This document shows, in pieces, positions 22,400-34,144 of a stretch of 64,000 bases of DNA. How positions within the stretch are numbered: position 1 is the stretch's first letter; each line of letters opens with the position of its first letter. The DNA comes from Serpula lacrymans var. lacrymans S7.9. Taxonomy: Eukaryota > Basidiomycota > Agaricomycetes > Boletales > Serpulaceae. Below the pieces are notes generated by a model. The model did not search any database and had not been told where the DNA came from. It worked only from the letters and a program-made list of their open reading frames with translations. Location of the stretch: positions 4,118,908 through 4,182,907 of the forward strand of contig NW_006763290.1 of the NCBI RefSeq assembly GCF_000218685.1. Direction: 5' to 3'. The position numbers and the translations under genes are program-made.

Positions 22400-23430
22400 A
22401 GTCACATTGTAAGGATGCAAAAACATGTAAACCAAGGTAGGCCCCTTCTACCTAGCTCCTGCTGATAATCAATCCACATAGTGCAAGTGATCCAATCACG
22501 GCAATTATTGGCAGCAGTACTGCTTGCCTCCATTGGTGGGGTGTGAGAAAGCTCACCGTTGTCAACCTCAGGAGTAGGGTTGAGGAGATTGGGAGTGTCA
22601 ATGTCAGAGGGATCATGGGCTTTGATGAAGTTGTGCAGCATGCAGACTGCAGGTGGAACCTTGGCTTGGAGGGACATGTTGTACCCTATAGTGACCCTCA
22701 AAATCCCAAATTAGCCCTTCAAAACACCAAATATTTGCTGCACACTATTTTGGGCAGATGCATGGCGTAGATTAATATATTCCTTGGGATTTTGGGGTCT
22801 AAAAAAATGATTTTTAGTCTACTGTAACATGGTAAATAAATGCTGTACATTACCTGTGATTTCCCTGAGCATATTTGGCCAAATGATAGTGGACACCTCT
22901 GTAGGGGACCAGCAATTGGTCACATAAACACGTGAAGGAAATCCCGTATCAGCAAGATAGTAGCAATGATGAGGGATGTACAGGTCATGGGTCCGAGCAT
23001 CATGGAACAGGCTGGTGTCTGCAACTGACCCCTCCCAGCCGCTAAGCATGTATATAAACTTTGTATTGAAGTCACAGCACATCAAGCAGTTCTGGGTGAC
23101 TGAACCCTTCCGATTGCAAGAGGCTGCACGTTCTGCAGCAGAAGGACTGCAAACAATATGGCTGCCATCAATTGCACCGATGGCACCCACAAAATGGCGG
23201 AGCTTTGGGTTATTGCTGATGGCAAATGGCATAGGGGCATTGGCATCTGGTAGACGTACATATGCATTGTAGATATTAGGGCAAGTGAAAGCTTCAAGCA
23301 TTCTCTTGAAGTATCTCGAGACTGTATCATTAGATCATTGGAAACATTTGGTGATGTGGCAAATGGACAATCTTGTCACACATGTGTACAGAAAAATGGT
23401 GAATTGTTCTTCAATTAAAACATGCTTTGA
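22400..23430 (-). pseudogene. PIF/Harbinger DDE transposase
   Basis: The minus strand encodes SNDTVSRYFKRMLEAFTCPN (N-terminal block, in a shifted frame near 23290-23350). Then come FVGAIGAIDGSHIVCSPSAA (first catalytic Asp in IDGSH), SVTQNCLMCCDFNTKFIYML, SGWEGSVADTSLFHDARTHD (second Asp) and YYLADTGFPSRVYVTNCWSP. The frame breaks near 22815 and resumes at 22701-22560 with VTIGYNMSLQAKVPPAVCML and HNFIKAHDPSDI, the C-terminal HNF block. The N-terminal third is degraded. The family normally pairs this nuclease with a separate Myb-like protein; I see none. Cut-and-paste DNA transposon, inactive. Confidence 0.88.
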
Positions 23431-24120
23431 ATCTGAGTATCTGTTGGCCTACAATAAATCTAGAAACTTTGAGAAAATGTCCTGCCACACCCACAATCAA
23501 TACTGAATGGTAGAGGAATAGATAGAGAAAGGCATGAAAATATGTAGGTAGCACAAAGGTGCAGAATCACAAAAACTAGCACTTTGTCTCTTTTAGCTGC
23601 TTAATTGATCTAATTTTGCTAAGGTGGGAGCAATTAATAATCTAATTTTGCTAAGGTGGGAGCAATTAATAATCTAATTGACAACCTTATTTGCCATGAT
23701 GAGACAAGACCTGAAATTAAAAAGCTGTGCATGTTCAAATAGCACTGGAAATTGTATTGTGCCAGTTGTCCAGAGCATTATGCAGTGCATGTCTTAACCT
23801 ATTATTTTAAACTTTGTAAGTTACAATTAATGGGGAGTCTTGGATAGCTTGAAAATGTGTGAGTCAAACTGCTGAAAGAATATAGGATGATGGATATTTA
23901 GAAACTAGAAGTAGTCAATACTATGATGGTACAGTATTAATTGAGATAGTGTAAATGTGCAATATTGATGTCCTCAGTACCAGAATCATACTTCTCTCTA
24001 CTATCATCTATTACTGCAGCCACACGAGTGTCAAACAACTCTCTATCATCTCAGATAATTATCATTCACATTACTGAAAAAACTGACTATTGATCTACCA
24101 CTAAAAGATTAAACAAATCA
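23431..24120. other. AT-rich debris with LTR scrap and tandem repeat
   Basis: No gene. At about 23520-23583 (minus) a scrap resembles the start of the LTR family at 39073-39406: 'ggtgcagaatcac' and 'aaaactagca' match with changes. At 23605-23675 a roughly 33-base unit containing 'ttgctaaggtgggagcaatt' is tandemly duplicated. Confidence 0.55.
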
Positions 24121-24169
24121 GCTTTTAGTGCCCAAGACAAAAAGAAAAAGTTTAAAAGCACCAAAACAA

Positions 24170-25590
24170 AGAAAAAATGTTGAACTGTGACCAAGAAGAA
24201 CATACAGACAAAAAGTGCTGGGGAAAAGGTGGTGGAAAAGAAGGACAAGGTCTGAATCAGCGAAAAAAGAAGGACTATGCAAATACAGCTTGTGAAATCA
24301 CCGCTGAAGAGGACTAAACATTCACAATCTTTGAAATGTCCAATACTGCATCACAATCTGGCCAACCACAAAACTCAGACATCATTGTAGACTCCAGTGC
24401 CACATCCCATTTCTGCCCGGACAAAACAAAATTCAAATCTTTCATGCCAATACAGCCTCATCCAATCAGCATAGCTGATGGAAGTGACCCACAAGCAATA
24501 AGAAAGGGCAACATTGAGGTATATCTACCCAACAATAATCAGCGCACCAAGATAATCTTGAAAGATACCTTATACATACCTAAAATGGCTATAACATTAA
24601 TTGCAGCGAGCCACATTGACAAGGCAGGAATGTCCTTAAAAATGGCCAATGGAACCTGCAACATTATATCAGCCATGGATAACACAATATCCTCTATTCC
24701 ACTAGTAAATGGACTCTATCGCATATCTGTCAAAGATGAAGTGTCAGTGGCAAACACAGGACCTAGGGTAGTATCAATAAACTACCTATATAAGTGCATG
24801 GGGCACATAGCCCCATCTGCCATGAGAACAATGTTGACTAGAGAAATGGTTCAAGGAATCAAGCTGAACAAATCACCTAAAAGAGTTCTGCAAATCCTGC
24901 ATTAAAGCAAAAATGACAAGGCTGCCAATACCAAAGGAATCACTCACTCGTGCAAAGGACAAAGCCCTCACATTGTTCCGTGAATCCGTAAAATAGCTAA
25001 ACACTCAAGACAATGGCACCAAAACCAAACAAATGAGATCAGATGGGGTGGCGGATATATAAGCAAAGATTTCAAATCCTACCTTTCAAAACTCGGCATT
25101 CATCATGAACAAACAATTCATAACAAGCCTGAGAAGAACGGAGTCACTGAACGACTAAACCGCATGCTAGTGAAAAACACACGTGCCATGTTAATTCAGG
25201 CAAAGCTGCCTAGGAATCTATGGGCAGAAGCTATAAATTATGCTGTATGGTTAAAGAACAGAACATCAACAAAAGCATTACCTAAAAAGACACCATACAA
25301 GATGCCAAACAGCTCAAAACCAAACCTATCCAAAATACATAAGTTTGGATGCCCTGTCTTGGTGAAAAGAAAACACTCACCTAAACTCAAATCAGTCAAG
25401 CAAGAAATCTGTTTCAAGCCCGAGAATGAAAACACACCTGGTAATAGCATGTTTGAAGGGGGAAACACAAAACAAGAGAAACCAGATAAGAAAGATGACT
25501 TACCAGCCAAACCACCTATATCTGCATCCACGGAAACTATCCAACCAATAAATGTTCGTCAAGGCCCTCCCACTGAATGATCAAGTTGTC
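24170..25590 (+). pseudogene. Copia Gag-end, protease and integrase (older copia element)
   Basis: A zinc-knuckle relic (CDQEEHTDKKCWGKGGGKEG) at 24190-24250 is followed by the protease IIVDSSATSHFCPDKTKFKS, in which the usual DSGA reads DSSA. GAG-pre-integrase follows (LYKCMGHIAPSAMRTMLTRE). After frameshifts comes the integrase C-terminal side (KPEKNGVTERLNRMLVKNTR with the catalytic Glu, AMLIQAKLPRNLWAEAINYA, VWLKNRTSTKAL, FGCPVLVKRKHS). The HHCC zinc motif is damaged and much of the integrase core is reduced to broken frames at 24900-25140. No 5' LTR is seen. Confidence 0.85.
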
Positions 25591-25599
25591 TTTAACCCC

Positions 25600-26690
25600 C
25601 TCCAGATTTCTACTTGGCCTTGAATCACGGTGAAAGAGCCAAATCAGTGTGGACAAACAATATTGATGGTGACAATTACAAATCAGAGTTTGCTCTGATT
25701 GTTCTATCAGTGTTTACTGACAACATCATAATTACATCAGACATGCTACAGGCTATCAGCTATCAACGACTTCAAGCATCAACTAATAAGTCACTATGAA
25801 GTCTCTGACCTTGGAGAAATTAAGTGGCTGCTTGGATTCACCATAGAGTATGACCAAGAAGCTTGAGCCATAGCAATATCCCAGAAAGCATATATAGATA
25901 CAATGGTTGAATGCTTCGGACTGAAAGATGCCAAGTCATCACCCACTCCATTAGAACCTGGCCTAACTCTCAGCACCGAACAATCACCAGCTACGCCAAA
26001 ACAGTACGACAAAATTACCAACATTCTGTACCAAGAGGTTGTAGGATATCTCACTTAGATAGCACTTGGATCTTGCCCTGATGTAGCATTTGCTACAAAC
26101 ATGGTAGCACAATTCAATCAAAACCCTGGTAAATCCCATTGGGATGCGGTCAAGAGGATCATACACTACCTAAAGGGCACTTGAGAACTCTGCTTGAGAT
26201 CAAATCCACACAACAACACTATCCTATCATACACAGATGCTGACCATGCATCTCAGAGTCACTGACACTCTATATCCGGACATGTCTCATTCTATGCTGG
26301 CTTACCCGTTATCTGGGGTGCAAAGAAGCAACATATTATAGCTCTTTTGAGCACAGAATCTGAGTACATAGTCAATACCCATGCCTCCAAGGAGATTTTC
26401 TGGCTCCAGAATCTTGTTAGTGAATTAAGGTCACCCATAAAAGGACCCACCATACTATATTGTGACAACCAAGGAGCTATAGCATTGTCCAAGAACAACA
26501 TGTTCCACCCCAGAACAAAACATATAGATATCCGGTATCACTTTATCCGCAAGGCAGTTGAAAACAATCAAATCATACTTCCTACTGTCCCACCAATGAC
26601 ATGATTGCAGATATCTTTACCAAGTCTCTTCCAAAGATCAAACACAAGAAATTTGTTGATATGATTGGACTATGTTATGATTGAAGGGGA
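25600..26690 (+). pseudogene. Copia reverse transcriptase end and RNase H (older element)
   Basis: The RT fingers and palm are missing. The remaining RT shows VFTDNIIITSDM where copia RTs have YVDD, so the catalytic box is destroyed. It continues ISHYEVSDLGEIKWLLGFTI, ISQKAYIDTMVECFGLKDAK, YDKITNILYQEVVGYLT, then RNase H: SYTDADHASQSH, VIWGAKKQHIIALLSTESEY, LYCDNQGAIALSKNNMFHPR and KHIDIRYHFIRKAVE, ending with the DIFTK-like end near 26610. Five or more in-frame stops. A purine tract 'gaaggggaa' lies at about 26682-26690. Confidence 0.88.
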
Positions 26691-26691
26691 A

Positions 26692-26960
26692 TGTTAGAAA
26701 TACAACAATTATACCTAGTATTAGATTACAGTATCTCCGACTTCATGCTTACCAATACCACAGCCACAGCTTCACTACATTCATTGTATCACAGCTCTGA
26801 CTACTTCAGCTCTCTGAAGCAGTCAGAACTGTGAGTATAGTTATTATGTTCCTGCATCACCTACAATACTGGTCCTTCTGTAGATATCTCACTATATCTT
26901 AGGTACTTAATACAGCTCTCTGAAGCTGTCAGAACTATATCTCACTATATCTTAGACTGC
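26692..26960 (+). mobile_element. Probable 3' LTR (truncated) of the older copia element
   Basis: Immediately after the purine tract the sequence begins TGTTAGAAATACAACA, the usual start of a copia LTR. It contains an internal near-duplication of 'gctctctgaagcWgtcagaact'. The right boundary is not certain: coding sequence of a DUF6589 protein starts by about 26965, so the LTR ends or is cut before that. No second copy is in the window to confirm. Confidence 0.5.
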
Positions 26961-26964
26961 TAGC

Positions 26965-27700
26965 CCACAAATTGTGGCACAAGCAATGGATGTGAACAAT
27001 TCCACTGTGTCTGGAAATATTCTAGCTGTAGTGGACTTGATGGCACAGGGAGGTTTTGAAAAGGAGTCACAAGAAGCAGAGATTGAAGGTGAAGAGGATA
27101 AATACCTGTTATGTTATGTAGTCCTGTTCCACGGTGATCTAGGAACAAGTGAGCAAGCACAAGCAGTACAGCAGTGCAGAGCTATCAAAGAGACTCCACA
27201 GGACCACTTTCAGCATGTAGTCTTCATTCCGGGGCTCTTCAACTTAAAGATAGCATGTGCGGATACCTTATGGCTTATGGTGGGTGTTTTTACAGCCTTT
27301 AAGTGCTTGCAAAGACAATACAAGCCTCATGCATAATGTTTCCAAGCTGTGCTCAAAGGAAACAGGCATATTTGTTACCAAACCTGGCTTTTGTCACATG
27401 CATCTGCTTATAGGACACTCAAGTATATGCCACCGCCTCAATTGTTGAAGGGCTTATGCCATGGAACGGAATCCAGCTCACACCACCCTTGAAGAATTTG
27501 CAAAGAGTAAACCAATGTTTGAACAGCTTGAAACCATGGCCACACACCTCACAGAATAATATATTGCCAATGGCAACATCAGAGACGTGAGAGACTAGCC
27601 AATGGCTCTGAGGGATCAGCAATATGGAAATAACCTGTTATTCAACAAATATGTTTTGCTGTACGAGGAGATATTCTACGCTATGAACAGAGGGGATATA
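26965..27700 (+). pseudogene. DUF6589 domain protein fragment
   Basis: The plus strand encodes VAQAMDVNNSTVSGNILAVV, DLMAQGGF, then FHGDLGTSEQAQAVQQCRAI, VVFIPGLFNLKIACADTLWL. After a frameshift it continues SLMHNVSKLCSKETGIFVTK, PGFCHMHLLIGHSSICHRLN, TLEEFAKSKPMFEQLETMAT and RDQQYGNNLLFNKYVLLYEE followed by IFYAMNRGDI. These blocks follow the DUF6589 proteins that are expanded in Agaricomycetes; function unknown. An in-frame stop occurs near 27447 and others follow. A gypsy LTR starts right after RGDI at 27702, so the gene was cut by that insertion. Confidence 0.8.
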
Positions 27701-27701
27701 G

Positions 27702-27942
27702 TGTTACAATACACAAATTTTGGACTTACATCCTTTCTTTCTCCGCTTCAACTTTCTTTCTTAGTTTTCACACATTTGTCCTATGCATCACTTTCCTTAT
27801 GTTTAAACTCCACTTTCTTGCGCTGCACTATTTTCCTTTATTTTTAGGCACAAACTCTTTCACACAGTGGGGCTGGTCACATGGGCTGCATCCTATAACA
27901 TCATCAGCCACTGCTTTTATCAACTGTATAGTACACAATTGA
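27702..27942 (+). mobile_element. Truncated gypsy LTR inserted in DUF6589 remnant
   Basis: It begins TGTTACAATACACAAATTTT and follows the 20638 LTR through 'ttttggac', 'aaactccactttcttgcgctgca', 'ggctggtcacatgggctgca', 'catcagccactgc' and 'caactgtatagtacac'. Homology stops at about 27942, about 60% through the LTR. The 3' part with the TATA-like box is missing. Confidence 0.85.
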
Positions 27943-28092
27943 TATTATACAGCTATGGAATAATAGCTGTCTCAATAGCTTCTCAAATTCTCCTCCCAAC
28001 TTTATGGCTTGTTCTGGACTGATGATTATGGCACAATATGCAAGATTTCCAATTGTCTATGCAATTAACTAATTGTTGTGACATATTCCCAA

Positions 28093-28386
28093 TTAAAAGA
28101 TACAGGTGCTTACCCGGAAACTCACTGGTGTTGCTGTCTTCGAGTGAATGGCGATGGCTGGCTTTCTGGCTTTCTGAATGGACTTGGTGTACTGTAGGCC
28201 CAAGAGGTTGAGTGGAGTAATGATTATTTGAATGCTATTTACTCTAAGCAGCAATAGTATCTTGAGACTGAGGGTCTTGCCAAGGCCTGTGCCTGCATTC
28301 AAGATATCATCTTCATTGCCCTTGGCAAGCATCTGGCCTACCTTGACCTGCCATAGACATAGATATGTTCCTAGCTTCTCCTGCAT
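28093..28386 (-). pseudogene. RecQ-like DEAD-box helicase fragment
   Basis: The minus strand encodes GTYLCLWQVKVGQMLAKGNE, then the Walker A region ILNAGTGLGKTLSLKILLLL (consensus GTGSGKT) and QIIITPLNLLGLQYTKSIQK, followed by AIHSKTATP. This is helicase motif Q/I/Ia of the RecQ-like ATP-dependent helicases that are numerous in Agaricomycete genomes. Downstream motifs (DEAH, RecA2) are absent. The neighbouring minus-strand frame at 28584-28766 may be another part but has no clear motif. Confidence 0.75.
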
Positions 28387-29205
28387 GATCCTTCAAATGT
28401 TGGAAACAGATATCACATCTGCCTCTGCTTGCATCCTTAATAGGGTGATTTGAAGCCACCACGCAGTGAAAATAACACTGTATTTCTCAAAAAAAGACAG
28501 AGTCAATAAGATGTTTTCACATATTTTAAGGTCCAACACTGATGAATGTCACTTTCACTGTGGTGACCCTTTGTTTACAAATGTTAATTTGCAGCTGCTG
28601 TGGAGAAAGAGCAAGGAATAAAGTATCCTCCTCTCTCAAAATAGTGGCTGTGGAGGAGCCTGGAAAATCTTCCAAAAACCCAATTGTTTCCAGCACATTC
28701 CAAGCAGATTTTGCCTGGATGTTCAGTTCTGGAGATCTTCACAAAACCTATAGGTATCCTGCACATTTCAATCAGATACTCATAAAGGACTTAGTCATTT
28801 TCCAGAGTCCTTTGAGTTCCATGAACATAATTGATTATTTTAGTATTTTAGTTAGCTAGTAAATAGAATAACCCACATTGGTCTCAAAAATAAAGTAAAT
28901 TGATATTCTTCATATTACACCACCACTCATATATGACTTCCCTTACTCAAGGCAAACTTGAACAATATCCAATCAACTTGTCCTGTCAGGATATTGATTT
29001 GAATATTAATTAGACAAATATAGTGGAACCTTATTGCAAATCCAGGCACAAAGTCTTGACTTCAGCTACCACTCCAAGCACAGCTTGTCCAGCACTCTGA
29101 AGCAACTTATGTCTATTATAAGGATTTCTGTCTTGCCATGTTGCTCTTTCTCCACCTCCTACACCACCAGACTTGTCCATGCCCAAAAGACAATCACCTC
29201 TGCAC
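28387..29205. other. No assigned feature
   Basis: Possible further helicase exons on the minus strand around 28500-28850 (for example YEYLIEMCRIPIGFVK), but I cannot align them to a family. From 28870 to 29205 the sequence is AT-rich with no signal. Confidence 0.4.
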
Positions 29206-29210
29206 ATACC

Positions 29211-29600
29211 TGTAACTACTAAAGTTTTTATACTCTAGCGCACAACCAAAGACAAGCAAAGCAAGGCAAGTGAAGGAGGGTAGACTCCCTTAGGGTAGGA
29301 TCGAGTTAATTGTGGGTAAAAAACAGGAGGACTCACTGAGGAGTCTTCTTGATCTACTGGGGTTTATATATTGTACTACTACAGGTTATTTGTACATATA
29401 TACTATAAAGTTGGTAAATGTGGTGGCTGATGATGTCATAGGGTGGAGCTTTTGTAGTCAGCCCCACCACATGAGAGAGTTGTAACTAAAAGTAACAAGG
29501 AAGCTGCATAGCGCAAAAAACTGAAAAATATAAGTGGAGTTAAAAAATAAAAGGAAAGTGTTGCATGGTATAAGTGTCCAAAATGAAAATAAAAGTTACA
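29211..29600 (-). mobile_element. Degraded gypsy LTR
   Basis: Minus-strand copy of the gypsy LTR family: starts 'tgtaactactaaag', contains 'ctctagcgcacaacc', 'acaggaggactca', 'ggtttatata', 'gtggctgatgatgtcat' and 'gcatagcgcaaaaa', and ends 'gttaca'. Flanking five-mers (ATACC and TCTCA) do not match, so either the target duplication has decayed or the ends were rearranged. Several small deletions show it is older than the copies at 44450 and 55285. Confidence 0.8.
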
Positions 29601-29605
29601 TCTCA

Positions 29606-32130
29606 ACTCTTGTCAAAAATTCTGCGCTTGACAAAGACATTGAAGCATAGACCAAAATTTGCACCTAAGGCATTTATTTTCTAGAAGTCTATACACACAA
29701 GAAGGATCCCACACAGAAAAATCAAGTATACATACACATGGGTTACCAGGATTTCTCTTGCATCTGTTGGTGTGCACCAATTGTCACAGCCAGTGACAAT
29801 CAAGTTCCTTCAGCCAGTACACGTGGAAAATCAGTACTCACATTCATTTCAGCCACAACTTATTTTACACTGCTTGGCAATTATAAAATGCTATTGCACA
29901 CCAAGTAACAACCCATGTCCACTTCCCAATTTCCTATCATTAGTCTTGGCCTGAACATAAATGACTTCCTTGATATTGCAGTTTGGCGGACCAGTTAATC
30001 CCCAAGATCTGTTTGATGATGTGTTAAGTGCATCATTCACAATGGGCTGACGTCCTGCAAGGAAATAAATGGGAGATAACAGTAGAAAAAGCAAGCAGCT
30101 TGTGCAGAGCTTTATTGTCGGACTACCAACTATCAGACAGTGCTCACATTTGGGGCAGCTACAATGCAAAGGCAAATGACAGCACCATCAAAATGTCTGA
30201 CTCATCCAGCACAATAAGTCTCCTAGGTTATTTTAGGATCTTGCTCAAGGACTTTTATGCCACTTGCTTGTATTGTCTTTTTCATGGCTGATAAAAATAT
30301 AGTTGTAATGAGTATATTATTGTACTATTTTGTTCTGTATGATCTGATTATATTAAAATGATATATTTTACTGTCTATGTTTATCTTGGCAGATAAATAA
30401 TTTGAACCACTTTCTTACCTACACGGTTCTTGTGAATTCATGGACAATCATTGTCTTCCATATTGTAAATGTGGTGAATCCTCTATTATTGTGTGCTGTT
30501 AATAAGTCTTAATTTTTGCTTATGTGATTCAGCCTTTTGTTGATTGCTAAGGTATTGCTTGATAAGCTTGGCAATTGCCCAATCATTGTGAAATCGGCGA
30601 GCCTATATCACATTAGCTTAGCTTATTATTCAGAGATTAATCATCCTTACAAGTTTAAAAAGATTGCCCAAATTCCTCGGCAATTGATTGTGGTAATCTG
30701 CATGAACATTAAGACATATTTGATGAACTAGATCACAAATGGTGCTCTAGCAAGGCTCAGCTCAGTCAAAATGCAAGTTATCTTGAAGGTAGGGCTCAAC
30801 TGCATTGTTAGGTAATTATGTTTGTTGTCAATCAACCCCACTGCTCAACATAACCTATCACTCACCTCAGACATGTCTGAAGCTTTTAGCTTGGGTATTA
30901 TAGATGATGTCTTCTTTGTAGAGTGCCTCCTAGTTTTCTTGGCCACACACTTGACTTCTTTTCTTGTTTGCTTGACTTTGGCTCTTGCATTTTCCACCTC
31001 AAAGCACTACTTGGCTACCTGGGATAGTTGTTCTATGGTAATGTAAGGCCAATCTATAAAATGTGTACAGATTAACAAATGTACCTGTTACAATTCAAAT
31101 TTACTCTCACTTTATCCTTTGCCTTTTCCTTTACTTATTGGACTATATTCCTTTATCTAGTGGTTATCACTCACCACTATCCCTATATTCCCATATGTAT
31201 GCTTTCACATTTTATCCCTCTATCTCTTTGTACACATTTCTCCTTACCTTATCTTATCCTTCCTCTTCCTTTCTTATACCTTGTGATCTGCAATTCTTCC
31301 AAGGATACTCCTTATAGCTATATTATGGTCACACATCCTTGATCTATTCTTGTTATTTCCCCAAAGAATACTCCTCTTGGACTACAAACCTCTCGCCCTT
31401 GACCCTGAAGGTCTTTACACTATTGGCTCTTACTTACAAACCCAGCTTGGAGCTGAGCTTGGATTTACTACCTATTCAGTATATAAACCCCTGTATAACA
31501 GTAGGATAGGACAAGTGGAATCTACTCTATATTTTCCTACTATCATTATGAAGGAAAACCTCAGTCCTATTATCTGAGGAGACAATGACATCCATAATCC
31601 TATCCCTGTCAACAATAGAAGACTATAAAGATGGATGGTAATATACCTTTAGAGTCAAATGTGATCTAATAGCAAAGCAGATTGTAACAATACCTCAAAG
31701 TTTCTGTATTTCTTGTAACAGATAATTGTTCTGCTCCTGCAGTATCTGCTTTGTTACAGTCTTTGCTTTTGAAGAAGCTAGTTTCCCCCCTATTGTTTTT
31801 CTGGCCCATCTAGTAATTGTGTTTACTTGGACTGTGGTGGAGGTGGCAGGCAGGCTTATCAGATTAGGAATTGTCATACTTTGTGTAAATTGACCAGGTA
31901 TATGATTCAGAATCTATTCTGAGAGTACATAATAATGGTAGGACGTGGGAGTGGGCAGGTTTTTGGTGAAGTTTACATATTCCGTCAATAAGAATAAGTC
32001 CTGGCAAAGGGATTAAGTGGTCCCTAGGCTGGCGCTCAAGAACTCCCAGTTACATCCCACCATTACATTCACAGCAGTATGTGGGATATTGATGACTCGG
32101 ATTGCTACATGACTGCTCACAGCTTCAGCA
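29606..32130. other. No recognisable gene
   Basis: Two and a half kilobases with only short frames. A minus-strand Cys-rich stretch near 30115-30175 (CSCPKCEHC) looks coding-like but is isolated. A pyrimidine-rich block at 31100-31290 and an LTR-like leader of unknown origin at 31330-31560 were noted. I cannot support any call. Confidence 0.45.
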
Positions 32131-32483
32131 ACCAGTGACCAGTCATGTGACCATTTACCTTACTTTACATTTTCAACTTTTCATAGTCACATGACCAAGT
32201 CATGTGACACAACATTTGACCAGCGTCTAAACTTAGCATGTGACCGGTCACATGCTAGACATCGGACTTTAAACTTTATTTACAACTGTACAGTACCTCA
32301 TGTATTTTAGTATATATACAGGAGCAATACATGGGGAGGGACTCAGCAAGTCCTCCTGTTGTCTACCAACAACTAACTTGTTGAAACCTAATGGGTAACC
32401 ACTCCCACCTCTTCCTCTTCTTTTGAGTGTTGTTTTCATTGTGCTCCAGTGCCCCAAGACTGTGTCTTGTTGGTGTTGCCACA
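32131..32483 (+). mobile_element. 3' part of a gypsy-type LTR adjoining a Helitron half
   Basis: The sequence from 'ccagtgaccagtcatgtgac' on matches the long LTR variant at 55285-55792 (reversed), then the U5-side blocks 'caactgtacagtacc', 'gtatatataca', 'agtcctcctgttgt' and 'ggtaaccactccc', ending TGTTGCCACA. The 5' start of the LTR is missing: it begins at the palindromic GTCACATGAC/GTCATGTGAC site. It is followed by GGAAG (32484-32488), the target duplication shared with the LTR piece at 40679-40755. Confidence 0.8.
32234..32257. repeat. 24-base perfect palindrome in LTR U3
   Basis: The sequence centred on GACC|GGTC with outer arms TAGCATGT and ACATGCTA is its own reverse complement. It is one of several CATGTGAC/GTCACATG palindromes in this LTR variant (others at about 32142-32200). 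Palindromic repeats of this kind can be protein-binding sites in retrotransposon promoters or fragile sites; neither is shown here. Confidence 0.7.
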
Positions 32484-33797
32484 GGAAGTTGTTAAAGAGT
32501 TAGCTGTTCTTTGCAACTGGCATGAGCATACTGATACATACTGGAAACACCTGAAAGCAGGGGATTCTTGAGACAACTCATATTGTAGAATGAGGATTAA
32601 TGGAATGACTGGATCATTTACAGAAATAGACCCTGTGTTGCAATTGATTCTGCTGAGACGTTTGCATCCTCGTATAAACAACTTTAATGATTTAGTGTTG
32701 TTCTTGATGAGATGCAACATGGATATTAAATATATTAGTTCTGGACATCTGCCAAAGCACTTGTATATTATGTGACTTACTACATTATGAAAAGTTCTCT
32801 ATCTATGCATGTGGGGTTAGACACGCTGAAATATGCTATCAAACAAATTGACTTAAAATACATGGGCGTGTCATCCACTAACTCTGATAAAAACAAGAGT
32901 TTGTTCATGAAGAGTATAAATGCTATCATGGCTCATCAAGAATTGTCCTGCCAACAAGTAATGAGTTACTTGGTGGGGGGAGGAGATTGGTATTCAAGTC
33001 ATGCATTCAAACTTTTGTCCTGGTATGAGTTTGACTGTTATGTGAGAAAAAAACTTCATGAAGAAACTCCAGAAGTTACTTCTGGTAATGACAATTTGCA
33101 AAACAAGGATGATAACACCCTTGACAAAACTGATGCAGTTGTAGATTCTGTTAGGCATGATCGAATGGAAGATCTACAAGGAGAGCAAGTCTTCCTGTCT
33201 GTAGAACCCAACAAAGTGGCAATATCCAGTGAACTTGCAGATTATTGTTGTAGGAGTCATGAACAACTGTTTGATACATTGTGCTTGTGGGACCAAAAAA
33301 CCCTTCACGCTCATGAAAATATGCGCCTTCAGAGTGTACAGGAGAATGGTACCATAAGATAGGCTCATTCACGGGGCAGACAGTGGCCTGGAAGGAAAGC
33401 GCTTCTGCAAGGTAAGTTAGATGTAGATCATCCTCAACACGGGACACACCTTATGAGAATTTGAGATAGACCTCTAGTCACTGTTTTAATCAGGACAGCG
33501 ATACCTAAACCTGATAAAATGCAAGATGAACATAATGCTTGGTGTTGTGCAATGCTTATACTATTCAAACCTTGGAGAAAACTGTCAACCTAACAGCTGA
33601 TCATCAGATATGGGAGGAAGTATTCACATTGTATCAATTCAAACCTGAACAGCAAATTGTCATAGCAAATATGAATATCAAAAATGAGTGTAAAGATGCC
33701 CAAGATGCAAGTGAGCGTGATCATTGATGAAGCAAACAGATCAATCCTTCACTAGCGGGCATTGATTACATGCAACCTCCCGTCAATATGGATTCCT
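32484..33797 (+). pseudogene. Helitron replication protein, C-terminal half (plus-strand piece)
   Basis: After the GGAAG duplication the plus strand encodes VVKELAVLCNWHEHTDTYWK, CRMRINGMTGSFTEIDPVLQ, LLRRLHPRINNFNDLVLFLM, RCNMDIKYISSGHLPKHLYI, YYIMKSSLSMHVGLDTLKYA, LSCQQVMSYLVGGGDWYSSH and later AMLILFKPWRKLSTLTADHQ. It ends with NIKNECKDAQDASERDH. These are the blocks following the Rep region in fungal Helitron transposases (rolling-circle elements). The N-terminal HUH part is missing here and is found in opposite orientation at 40756-43289. A TGA at about 32572 and frameshifts near 32775 and 33360 break the frame. A copia LTR interrupts it at 33798. Confidence 0.9.
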
Positions 33798-34139
33798 TAA
33801 TAAAACTAAGTAAAACTCAGCCGCTGCCCGAGAGGCTATAGAAACGACTTTATTATTTACCTAAGTGAAACTACAATAGATGTTAGTTTAAGGTGATCTC
33901 TAATAAATATAATGTAACATACCTCAGCCGCTACCCAAGAAACTATAGAAACGACTGAGGTATTTCTATACTAAACCCCCTACTACTTATAGTCGGAGGT
34001 GCTACTCGCTACAGTATAATGACTCCTAGGAGTACAATTGTGCTCCTAGGAGAACAATGGTTACTCCGTGGAGTGGTGGCTATGCTCCATGGAGAACAAT
34101 GGCTGCTTTGGCAGAGACCGGGTTTATCAGGTTTTGTTA
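33798..34139 (-). mobile_element. Solo copia LTR (342 bp) nested in the Helitron
   Basis: Minus-strand LTR beginning (plus-strand view) TAATAAAACTAAG and ending GGTTTTGTTA. It is flanked by the perfect duplication TTCCT (33793-33797 and 34140-34144). It is the longest LTR form, with both copies of the internal 'cagccgctgcccgag' repeat and both 'ctcctaggag' palindromes. The outer dinucleotide reads TA where TG is expected on the minus strand (G to A transition). A 136-codon frame starting at 34057 merely reads out of this LTR. Confidence 0.93.
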
Positions 34140-34144
34140 TTCCT

